In this document: positions 54,812 to 64,000 of the stretch, one piece after another
Layout of the letters: the number at the start of each line of letters is the position of its first letter
Position numbering within the stretch: the stretch's first letter is position 1
Source of the DNA: Ixodes scapularis
Lineage: Eukaryota; Arthropoda; Arachnida; Ixodida; Ixodidae
Assembly: GCF_016920785.2 (NCBI RefSeq)
Contig: NW_024609846.1
Location: forward strand, 86,065,816 to 86,129,815
Direction of reading: 5' to 3'
Length of the DNA stretch: 64,000 nucleotides
The notes under the pieces: generated by a model
Told to the model about the DNA's origin: nothing
What the model saw: only the letters and a program-made list of their open reading frames with translations
The model's database searches: none
Program-made: the position numbers and the translations under genes

Positions 54812-56127
54812 TGCTTCGAAAACTCCGCTTCTCTGTGATTCATAAGAAATGAAAAATATAGCATCGCGATATCCTTTGGATTTTCGAGATGACACATGCT
54901 TTTAAATTCCAGTGCATGTACAGCAATACTCAACGTTGGCGCTGCAATTTTATTAAATAGTTAATATAGTGTAGTGAATCAGCTGGGCTAGAAACCATAA
55001 AAAAAACACGAAATACAGCTGAAAGAAATGACTAAGTTGGCTTGTTGGCCAGTTTCTCAAAACGAGGGCGGAAAGTGAACGCTGGAACGCTCAGATCTTT
55101 CTCGATGATGGGCTGCGACCTGCGCTTTGTTTTCATTGACGCCACTGTAAAACGAGCCAAGCTAACTTTTTTTTTTTGAATTTCCGAGCCGTTCCTTCCC
55201 CCCCCCCCCTCTTTTCCTCCCTTGGGATCGCGACGCAGAGTTTGGAAAACACTGTTATAGGGCAATAATAAATCCCCACTTACCCCAGGAGTATGATGCA
55301 GGAAAGATAATGTGTTCCTCATCATGATGTCTTCGATAGTGACTACCCTCCGTTCCACTGTAACCTGGCAAACGTCGAAGGTTACAGTCGCAGTGAGCCA
55401 ACCAGCGTGTCGAAGGAGACACGTGACTGTAGTCTATCTCACTGGTTGCCCTTAATGCTGTGAAAGTCCGGGACGGCAGAAAGAGAAAACCCACTTGTGT
55501 TGGAAATTTGAGTGATAGGTTAATCTTCTAGGAAAGTCCAGCGACTTCTCGGACGCAAAGAAGCGGCTCCGGGTAAGAAGGCTGTTCCTCTTTCCCCTCC
55601 TCTCCAACTGCTTGGATTACGCTCGCGCCCCTCGACCTTTATGAGGGCTTTCACGTGCTTCGCCGCCTCCGTTGCTCTGATTGGCTCGAAGGGCCTGTAG
55701 CGTTCGCTCCTTGCCAAGTTCAGGTGAAACGAAGTATAGCTGATAAAGTGAAGCACATTTAAGTTTGGAAACTTCGAATTTAGAACAATTAAGCTCCAGT
55801 CGGACTTCAAGTTGCAGTCGACTGAATCCAGAGGACAGATTGTCCCGTAGCTGCAAACGATGGATATTTCACACATGTGCGTCGATATATTCTATCTCCC
55901 GTGTACTCTTTTTTAAGCTACGAATCATTGCAGAGGACGACATAGACGTGGAGCGACTCATTTTGGCAGCCACCTGCGCACACATCCTGTGTTTTGTTTC
56001 CAGCTGCACCGGCAAGGCATGTTCATGTTTTTTTGCCTAGTTTCAGTCGTATCGACGTCTCCTCTATTTTACTTTCCGCACTAAATGCCGAATTGATGAG
56101 AGCTTCGTTTGTACAGTGTGGAAATCA
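54812..56127. other. Unassigned intergenic sequence
   Basis: A poly-C run at about 55199-55210 and several open frames without domains. The segment 55720-55736 (GTGAAACGAAGTATAGC) resembles the terminus of the foldback MITE at 38430-38703, so a partial or related copy may end here. Confidence 0.35.
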
Positions 56128-56369
56128 CGTTTTCCCCATAAAAAAATAAAAGCACGAAGGACAAAGGAGAAGGGCGGGCAGGACAGGACAAGCGCTAACT
56201 TTCCACTGACGGTTAAATGAAAAAACAAAGAAAGAAAAAGACGGAGATAAAGTTTCATAAAAAATAAATAAATAAATAAATAATAAACAAAGCTGTAGGG
56301 CTCAAGTTGAAACACGAGGCCCAAACAACAGCACCCTCCAATTTTTAGAACTTCGGATCACCTTCAAAA

Positions 56370-57012
56370 GTAACTATTTATGCTGGATGTACTCGCCAAG
56401 ATCGCAAAATAGACTTCTCCAGTATGATTTGGCTCACACAAAAGTTGTAAAGAGGGGGATTGTTTATAGTTGTCTTAGCGCGGCCCTAAATAAATCCTGT
56501 TTCCATTCAGCAGCGGAGAGCTTTGATGCGCAAGCGTTACGGCTCAAGGCTTCCGGCTTTCATCCTATCAGATCTGGCTGAATGCATGATCAAATTTAGC
56601 CAACAAAGAGAGTGCAGAGAAAAACGACACATGCATCGCATCTCCCACAGCTTCAAGAGAGTCCCATCCACGTATGATGTCCGGGTGGTGCTATCTGCTC
56701 CAGACAAGCTGAGAAGACTCTGCCCCAAAATTAACTCGCAGCGCAACAAGGCGGATAAACGCAGCATTAGACATGCCCACAAGTACATAAACCGTGACTG
56801 TCGAGCTGTGTATGAAATACCGTCCTCATGTGGAAAAGATTACGTAGGCCAGACCGGACGATGCGTCAACATCAGGCTCAAGGAGCATAAGCTTTCTCTG
56901 AAATCCTCGCCGCCAGGTCACTTAGCCTTACATGTGAGGAACTGCGAGTGCGACTCGTTGTTCTCTAGTCCTGGGATTCTTTGGCGGTTTCACGACAAAA
57001 GAAAATCTAGAG
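56370..57012 (+). pseudogene. Penelope-like element B: RT C-terminus and GIY-YIG, first part
   Basis: The first frame reads YSPRSQNRLLQYDLAHTKVV and VKRGIVYSCLSAALNKSCFH. A frameshift near 56555 leads into the second frame with LRRLCPKIN, then CRAVYEIPSSCGKDYVGQTG, RCVNIRLKEHKLSLK and GHLALHVRNCECD. The VYEIP...DYVGQTG block is the GIY-YIG core with the following arginine and the CCHH-type Cys/His residues usual for the family. The frame runs to the hAT-type insertion at 57013; apparent residues beyond that belong to the insert. Confidence 0.82.
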
Positions 57013-57394
57013 CAGGGGCGGCCAGGCTCACCCGGCCTAAGAGCCGCCAACGAAACCACGAGACTTCCAAGAGCCGCGGAGGGAGGAGGGGGGGAGGCTA
57101 ATTTTGTCCAGAGCAATAAACAAAACTCGAGCTACTTTCAACCTGTCCGAGTCAAAAGCAGTCCAGCTGTACGTAAGCTAGCAGTACCACAATACTGCCA
57201 AACCGGAACCTGTATTTCGATTTAAAACGCGTTCCATTTCTCTTTTTGGAGCAGTGTTCGTGTGACCGGGAGGGAGGCGTGGGAGTGTGTGGAAGGGGGG
57301 GGGGGGGGGGGGGGTTAGAGGAGGGAGCCGGGAGCCGCACTTTAACACGCGGAGAGCCGCATGCGGCTCGCGAGCCGCAGCTTGGCCACCCCTG
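57013..57394. mobile_element. hAT-type MITE with perfect 8-bp target duplication
   Basis: The termini CAGGGGCGGCCAGG and, inverted, CAGGGGTGGCCAAG are flanked by identical ATCTAGAG at 57005-57012 and 57395-57402. Inverted GAGCCGC-rich subterminal repeats are present at both ends and a G-tract at about 57293-57314. There is no coding capacity. The termini resemble widespread animal hAT elements beginning CAGGGGTGGCCA. Confidence 0.92.
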
Positions 57395-57402
57395 ATCTAG
57401 AG

Positions 57403-57536
57403 AAATCTACGAAGCCCAAGCCATCGCAGCAAGAAGCGAATCTTGCATACGTGCACCATTTGTGAACTTCTCACCCAATGAACTACCATATCTCATTATA
57501 TCCAAAAATATTTTTCTTCTCGAATCTTTCTTCTAG
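57403..57536 (+). pseudogene. Penelope-like element B: last part of the GIY-YIG protein
   Basis: When the insert and one target copy are skipped, the frame continues in register as IYEAQAIAARSESCIRAPF, the EAxxI...CIxxPS tail of Penelope GIY-YIG proteins, and ends at TAG 57534-57536. This shows that the open frame was intact at the insertion point when the MITE arrived. Confidence 0.8.
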
Positions 57537-57767
57537 ATCTTTAAACATTTTTTTACATCTTTTATTTATTATGACCTTTCTTAGTATCTCAGTCCTCGTT
57601 CTGAATCCTTTACGTCTTTCCTTTTATTTTTTATATATAAATTTATCTTCGCCTTTGTCTTCCTTTATCTTTTCATTAAAACGTCAGTTAAAAGTAAGTG
57701 CTTGACCTCTCCTCCCTTGTCCTTTGTCTTTCGCGCTATTATTTTTTTTATGATGTACAACCAACTA

Positions 57768-57968
57768 CGCTCTAAGGAATGCCTGCGCGTCTACTTACCC
57801 GCAAAACACTCGAAGAGCCAAACTCTGCGATCTATGAAATTAGCTCAGCGAATGATGAGGTGGAACATCCGTTTAGACCTAAAAATTAAGTCTGCACTGT
57901 GGCAATACGCAAAGTAAAGCGTCATGCTTGTATTGCGTAATGCCACAGCGCAGACTTCATTTTTACGT
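57768..57968. mobile_element. Palindromic MITE, family A, copy 3 (divergent, right arm short)
   Basis: The order of motifs matches copies 1 and 2: CGCTCTAAGGAATG at the end, GCGTCTACTTACCCGCAAAA, CTCAGCGAATGATG, CCGTTTAGACCTAAAAATTA, then a central stem around GCAATACGCAAAGTAAAGC. The right arm stops after about 55 bp. It is the most diverged of the three and flanked on the left by TA. Confidence 0.65.
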
Positions 57969-59557
57969 GCCGCGCCACGTGTGGTGTGCACCGTGTTTAA
58001 ACGTATTTGTTTCAAGTTGGGTGTGCCAGCGTGTTTGAACCGATGAGTAGGGATTGTAATGTTTCTCGTTTCGCACCACGCGCTCTTTTGTCATCGGCAG
58101 CAGTCGCTGTTTGAATATAATCATGAATCCGTAGTTTAAAATTGGATGTGTTTGCAACAACGCAATAGTCAACATTACAGAACACCCAGCAGCTTTCGCT
58201 GTAATCGCTTTTAAATTTGCAGCGGGCTTGTGGTTTAAACTGTTCGGTTATGCGTTATAGTAAGAGAGGTAACGCAAGTCCCTCGGAAGTTTTTCGTTAT
58301 TTTTTTATTTATTTTTTTGTTTCACCGAAAATGAAAGAGCGAACCAACGGGACAAGGAAGGAGAAAAACAAACATATTCCTTTTGTTCTCATGAGTCGTA
58401 TTTCTTGTCCCGTTTTTTGACACTTATTCTAGATGCATTCTATCCACTGACCCATCCTTCCATTTTAGTGTTTTGTTCGGTTTTTTTGCGGTTGCATCAA
58501 ATTCAAGCGCTTCATGAAAGAATCCAGTGTCCGGAGACGCTGCCGCGAGGTGGATGACCTTGATCACTGACTGTCGCTCGCTTTCATGCGATCAGTACGG
58601 GATTTATTATTTTCCTTTCTATAGTGATTGCTGCGCCACCTGGAAGAGCGAGTAAAGTTCGTCCCAATTCGTGTCCGGTTGGAGGTCAGCTCGTCCAGAA
58701 AAATCGAGGCCATAAACTCTTTGTAAAATGCTCGGCTAGCTCCTAACGTAAAATAAATCGTTGCACCTAGTAAATTAAGCAAAAGTAACTGCACATTATC
58801 TTCAAAACTTGTGTTAAAAACAACAACAAAAGGCTGTGTTAACTGTTTCTGATGAAGACCACCTTCATAAAAGCATTAGTCTAACGAGCTTTTAAGGGGA
58901 TAACAACATAAAACGTCCTGTGGTGCCCCTGTGTATGACATCATCATGACACGAATAGTATAAAAGTTTTGATTGAAGTGCTGTTGGCGAGTCGATGTCG
59001 CGGAGGAAGTGAAAAAGAGCTTCGAGGTCTATGTAATGTTGCTTACCTGGTCCAAATGAAACAACTCACTGTCCAGAGCATCTGTAAAACTTTTCTATAT
59101 TGATTTTCGTTTGCGGGACACCTACGAAATATGCTTGATGGTGCCCCATGGATGAAACTTTAACTGTACTCGATTTCACCATATGATGGATCACAGAAAA
59201 TGCTGCGAGTCATCGAAGCCAATACAATGTTGCACGAGTGTCGCGTGACCTGCAAGAAGGGAGTGGTAAATCTGGAACACAAAATCACGCAGAATTTTTT
59301 TTTATTATTATTATTTACGACTTTAAAGGTCCATTAGAGGGGGAAAAGATTTGCTGCGCCATTTTCCAGCTGGGCAGGAGAAAATAGGAGGAAATGGCAA
59401 GCATGCCGAGAGGATATACTTTTGGTTTGTACCTTTATGGCAGAAATGGTAAGCTCTCGGTGAAATGTGTTCATCTTAAAACATTAATTCGGTGTATGAG
59501 GCAAAAGTACAGCACTGTTGTTGTTTTTTTTGTTTTTTTTTATTGCATGTCCTTTAC
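57969..59557. other. Intergenic; no gene recognised
   Basis: AT-rich sequence with poly-T tracts (for example near 58300). Open frames are short and without domains. Confidence 0.4.
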
Positions 59558-60182
59558 TCCAAAGGGGTACGGACGCGAAATTTTGGTGCCTATTTCTTTT
59601 TGTCCACTTAGCCCCTTTTATGACAGCAGCTCACAAACACTATTCTTTTGTCCGTAAACACGAGAAAAGCGATTTTAAAACAAACAAAACGATTTCCCAT
59701 TACCACCTGGTAGTTGGGGGCCACGTTTTGTTGAAATGTGTGACGTCACGTGCCAATCAGTAGCAGCGCCACGGCGCGGCGCGTTAGATGGAGGTGCCCG
59801 AGAACAAGCGACGCTTGGCCCAGTTCTCAGCTCTAGTACACCATAACTCAGGTATTTCCACTTGGTGGCCCTGTAAAGTGTTAGCAATAAAGCTGACGTC
59901 ACCTAGTGACGACGATCGTAATTACGGACCCGTGGCCGTTTATGGGCCCGTCACATTGCGAGTGTGCCGCCAGGGGCAGATATCCCGAGACGCATCGCGC
60001 CACCTCGATGACTGATGTTGAAGTTCACGCCAAAATCCCCGGTTGGAAAAAAAAAGAAAAAAAAATCTCGGCAGGAAGTACAAGCATGTGATGATTATTT
60101 ACGAATATCATAGATCATATTTCAACCGTTTCGCAGTGTTCCGAGGATATTTAAATTTTCGATTCTGTACCCCTTTAGAGGC
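59558..60182. mobile_element. Candidate TIR element (CCAAAGGGGTAC ends)
   Basis: CCAAAGGGGTACGGACGCGA near 59558 is matched in inverse near 60153-60178 (plus strand AAATTTTCGATTCTGTACCC). The match is about 25 bp with several differences. The interior includes TGACGTCA-type motifs and small frames but no transposase. The call rests on the ends only. Confidence 0.45.
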
Positions 60183-60799
60183 CCGTTCACACACTGAAAC
60201 CTCCTTAAGACCTTAAAATGCTGGCACCATCGGCGTGGTGACCCTGGAACTGCATTTCACCAGGGCAAATGGACATACTGCGTGTACAAATCGTAGTTTA
60301 TTGCATGGACACACGTTTTCCAAGACAATTGACAAGGAATGATGTCCAGAAAAGAAAAAAGAAATATAGAGTATTGGCAAGTTCTCCACAGCTACTCAGA
60401 CAGTGGTGCCAGTGTGTTTTCTAGCACGTTTCAAGGCACCAAAGTAGTCGCAAGTGTATGAACGGGTTTTACGGTTCCTTCCTTCTCTGCGTTCCAGAAT
60501 TCAGCATCTGAAAGGGGGTCGAGGAAGGAAAGGAGCACACTTACTGCATTCTGTGCGCAAAAGTCAATGAACAAAAATGTGGTATGCTGAAAAGCTATTA
60601 GTACTGCCACCAGTAAGGATTGTTTAATGGGAAAAGCAAAGCTAAATGGCAAATGAAAACACGGACTTTTTGAGTGAAATTTGAAATGCTTAGATACGGT
60701 TCAAGTTGTTGTGGTAGGTGTCGCTACCATTAAGCTATATATATATGAGAGAGTAAAGAGGTAGACAAAGTTACTGGTTTCGTTCCACCCGAACCAGGC

Positions 60800-61252
60800 G
60801 CGTGTGTGTGTTTGTTGCTCTCTGACTTTGACGGTCGCCGGTCTCTACATGGTGTCAGAAGTGGGATGGGGACCCTTCGCGGAACGTGCAGCAAGTACGG
60901 TACTGCGTTCGGCTGAAGACGGTTTGTGTACTGCTCCTGAAGTTTGCCGAGGCCCTGAAACAGCTGTGTCGACAAAGTCCCGGGTGTTATGTTGTCATTG
61001 GTCGACTTGGTTGGTGGTGTGTGGACGTGGTGTGTATAAAAGTGCATACGATGGAATAAAATCCTTAGCTGTGTTTGAGACGTCGCCTCCTCGTGGCCTC
61101 TTTTCTTCTCGTCTCTTTTCCGAATTACCCCAGTCTCGGGTTAAACAAAACTATGGTCACTAAAACAGTTTTCTGTAGAAGACTCTGTGTGTGTTTTCGT
61201 TCCTCTCTGGCCTTGTCGGTCGCCGGTCTCTACTTGGTGTGAGAAGTGAGCG
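60800..61252 (+). repeat. Duplicated LTR-leader boundary of a gypsy-type element
   Basis: Segments 60800-60871 and 61181-61252 are direct copies sharing GGTCGCCGGTCTCTAC followed by TGGTGTCAGAAGTGGGAT or a variant of it. A TGG immediately after the putative LTR end fits a tRNA primer-binding site. The repeats imply two LTR 3' ends about 380 bp apart, upstream of the pol remnant. Confidence 0.5.
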
Positions 61253-61329
61253 GCTAGCGTTTTTTTCTCTTTTCAAGCGCCAGCACCAGTCTCGGAGGAG
61301 ACTGCCATGGCCGAAGGTGGAGGCTCTAC

Positions 61330-62343
61330 AGCACAGGGAACCACCGGTCGACGTCGGAGGTGTCCGCAGTTTGTTAGGCATAATTAACCACGTTGGTAGG
61401 TTTTTGAGACGTCTGTCTCACGTCACAGCACCTATTCGAGAATTGCTGAGCAAGAAGAGTGCGCGGTTCTGGGGACCAAGCCAGCAGGCTGCCTTTCTGA
61501 AGTTCGAGACTGTACTCTCTTCAGACATTTGTATGGCTTGCTACATTCCGCAGCACCCAATCATAGTGTCTGCTGACTGCAGCTTTTTCGGTCTCGGGGC
61601 AGTCCTGCTCCAGGACCAACCGTCAGGCGAGCGTCAGGCGGTGGCTTTTGCTTCACGGTCACTCACTGCAACCGAGCAGAGGTACAGCCAGACCGAAAAG
61701 GAGACTTTAGGAGCGACATGGGCCGTGCGTCGCTTCGACGAGTACGTCCGGGGACTGCGGTTCACAGCGGAAACCGATCACCAGCCCTTGGCAGCTTTGC
61801 AACAAAGACATGGACGTACACCTTCTTCCTCCACGAGTCAGCGACTCAGGGTCAAGTTGATGCGCTATCAATACCAGATCTTATACGTTTCTGGGAAGCT
61901 CCTGGCAACGGCCGGCACCCTGTCTCGAGCGCCGTTGAGCCGAGCAGGTCCGTCACCTTGCGATAGCCTAGAGCTAAACGTCCAGACCCTGTTTCACTCA
62001 ATCCAAGAAGGTTCGCCTGTTAGCCTCGAGGTGGTCCGTAGACAACAGTCAACAGATGGCGAGTGCACAGCACTGGCAAAGTTCAACGACCAAGGTTGGC
62101 CTTAGAAGACCAAGGTTCCATGTCACCTAATAAAGCACTGGAACTACCACGGAGATACTAACCGTTTGTGACGGTTTGCTTCTCAAAGGAGGACGCCTCG
62201 TGATTCCTGCATCGCTGAGACCCGAGGTCCTGCAGGCCATTCACGAGGGGCACCAAGAAGTGAACCGATGCAAGGCGCGGGCTCGAGACTCGGTGTGGTG
62301 GCGCAGTATGGGCGATCAAATCAAAACCATGATCGAGAAGTAA
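61330..62343 (+). pseudogene. Ty3/gypsy-type pol remnant: RT thumb, RNase H, integrase zinc finger
   Basis: The frame ending at 62105 contains RSLLGIINHVGRFLRRLSHV (RT connection), then VSADCSFFGLGAVLLQDQ and AFASRSLTATEQRYSQTEKE (RNase H with its Asp and Glu), then TAETDHQPLAAL. A TAG stops it. In another frame the sequence goes on with GGRLVIPASLRPEVLQAIHE and GHQEVNRCKARARDSVWW, the HHCC zinc finger of integrase, and stops at 62341-62343. The gag, protease, RT palm and integrase core are absent. The element sits outside the P450 gene. Confidence 0.85.
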
Positions 62344-64000
62344 ATGAGAACTAATATTTTGGAGGTAACCTAGTGGCTGCCTTATTTTTAATTTTTAAGT
62401 TTATGATGCAATATTTTACACTGTGTACTACTGCGCCTTCAAGCAATTACCTTCTTTTTAACTGAATAGTGCATGTGTTTTTTGCCTGCCATTGCACTTT
62501 GATGTTTGGCTTAGTGGTTGAGTTATTTTAATTTTCTTCCAATACAATGTTATTTAACAGTAACCTGCCACCTGGCGTACACAAATATTTGTTGTTCAGT
62601 CGTACACCATTTCAATGTAAACTAGAATTGTTGTCCATATATGTTGGGTCACAGTTCAACACACACATGTTTGCTACTTCAGAAAACGAGCAAAATACAC
62701 GCCAGACGCATGAACACTGAAAATGACACCAATCCGGAGTATTCTTGTCGAATGGCCTACAGCCATTATTGCTACACTACTGAAGCTCTAAAGAGCATGT
62801 GCGTGCTACAAGTGTAGCTACACGTGGTGACTTCTACAAGACTAACTTTTCCAAATAAAATCAAAACAAAATGGCACATTCATTCAGGTAAGAGCAGCGT
62901 TTGCGGCACCTGCACCCACATTCTGAGATTCTTTGTTGCGCGGGCGTAATTTCTGAAAACATGAATTGCGAGACTCTACCATTCTTTGCCAACATAATTG
63001 CTTGCATATAATAAAAGGAGAACGGATTTACGCTTACCATTTTACGAATATATATAGAGCCGTGGTTTGAGCACGTCACACATTGTGCGAATAGATACTA
63101 TCGACTTAAGATCCCACAGACACCCCCGTTTTCTAGCCGTGAGACGCAAGAAAGACGGGCGTTAGTGTGCCTGATTTCTGGCCGTGGCCTTGCTTCCCAT
63201 CGGTGACGTCACGTTTGGATGGCGGGAAAACGGGAAACTAAAGCAAAAGAACGGACATAACTCAGGCCCCGACCACCAGGGAGCCCCTAGCGGCAAACAA
63301 ATCATTGTCATCTTTATTTCTTTTTAGCCGCTACACTCAGATCACGTTCGTTCAAACTTTGCGCCACGGAAAAAGCTTGCAGAATTCGTAAGAACCTTAA
63401 ATCCTTTCGCAATAATAACGGGCACATGGCCCTCGCAATTTGTCACAATAACTTCCAGACGAATAGACGGCGACAACTGCTAGGTGGCAGCGAACAAATA
63501 GACAGCCTGTGTTACAGAGAGTTTCAAGCTGCTCGGTCGGGGTTACGTGGCCAATGGGCCGCGTTTGCAATACGAGCTACAGGTGACAAGCGCGTTGGTC
63601 GTCCGCGAGTGTCTCCACCTTTCCGCCTGCTGTGCTCCTAGCCACGCGTTAACGCAGTGCATGCGCTTTGCGACCAATCTCCGATGGAGTCGTCCACCAT
63701 TAAACTGCAAGCGCTCCCCACGGTTTGATTTTAACCCTCTCTACGAACAATAGACGACAAAGGCGACGCCGGCGGCGTGCTCCTTTTCTACGGGGAACGA
63801 GGTTTAGGTATGAAACCAAACACGACTTATAATTAACTAGAGTAAGTTTGTAGGAAGGAGATAGCATTTCGGAATCAAGAGGTCATTCACGTGCAGATGA
63901 TGCCTTTAGATTCGGTAGCTGAAGAATTGCTAGAGACAAGTAGCCGAAATGTGTAGTAGTATCACGTTCCACACGGCATCTGCTTTCAAGTCATCTGATC
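62344..64000. other. No feature recognised
   Basis: AT-rich up to about 63100, then somewhat GC-richer. Short open frames at 63426-63753 on the plus strand have no domain, no splice pattern and overlap each other. A TGACGTCACG motif lies near 63204. Confidence 0.4.

Larger units (their letters stand above)
56128..57760 (+). mobile_element. Penelope-like element (copy B) with inverted terminal repeats
   Basis: The left end (about 56128-56265) and the right end (about 57610-57760) are imperfect inverted copies, sharing TCCTTTGTCCTTCGTGCTTT and GTCAGT-containing blocks. Between them on the plus strand lie the C-terminal RT part and the GIY-YIG endonuclease of a Penelope-like element. Such elements are known for terminal repeats in direct or inverted arrangement. 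The RT palm itself is missing, so this is a 5'-truncated or deleted copy. (AAAT)n lies at about 56258-56287. A hAT-type MITE interrupts it. Confidence 0.7.

Noticed and set aside
57013..57101. Arginine/glycine-rich C-terminus of the plus-strand frame ending at 57101
   Set aside because: This part is the hAT-type MITE read through in frame; the true Penelope protein tail lies after the insert at 57403-57536.

Overview
The window is eukaryotic nuclear DNA from a chelicerate, most likely a hard (ixodid) tick. The grounds are spliced CYP2-clan cytochrome P450 exons, Penelope-like elements with a GIY-YIG domain, several LINE groups, a tRNA-derived SINE whose body I recognise from tick sequence, and a high density of long inverted-repeat MITEs. 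No prokaryotic organisation (operons, Shine-Dalgarno sites, CRISPR) is present. The organism call is an inference; no rRNA or mitochondrial marker is in the window.

The main gene is one complete cytochrome P450 on the minus strand. I assembled it from eight exons whose splice sites and codon phases all agree: 53162-52966, 48516-48386, 25351-25245, 24154-23850, 22878-22763, 19404-19146, 12277-12087 and 10654-10479. The joined coding sequence is 1482 nt (493 codons plus stop) with no internal stop. It has an N-terminal membrane anchor, a proline-rich hinge, the C-helix WxxxR, K-helix ExxR, PxRF and a perfect haem-binding loop with Cys440. The I-helix oxygen-activation motif is replaced by S-G-T-G-P-L-S, which is unusual. 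At 2444-2625 (+) lies the terminal haem-loop exon of a second P450, tail to tail with the first, so this is probably part of a P450 cluster.

The gene spans 42.7 kb, and intron 2 alone is 23 kb. That intron holds a deep nest of transposable elements. An old I-group LINE (minus, pieces from about 44.2 to 27.3 kb) is interrupted by a Jockey/CR1-like LINE (minus, about 41.5-34.6 kb), a plus-strand LINE (30.85-33.83 kb), a Harbinger-like element (27.67-29.55 kb) and smaller foldback elements. The Jockey-like LINE is itself interrupted by a hAT element (36773-38131, 8-bp target duplication), which carries a 237-bp MITE, and by two further inverted-repeat elements. A foldback element with about 355-bp arms (25995-26903) lies beside the stack.

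Outside the gene: 4.0-8.1 kb holds an element with repeated termini, a palindromic MITE, a pair of inverted short-repeat arrays and a mariner transposase remnant. 54.5-60.2 kb holds two more copies of the palindromic MITE, a Penelope-like element with inverted terminal repeats interrupted by a hAT-type MITE with a perfect 8-bp target duplication, and another TIR element. 60.8-62.3 kb holds a Ty3/gypsy pol remnant. Most remaining sequence is AT-rich intergenic or intronic DNA in which I see no gene.
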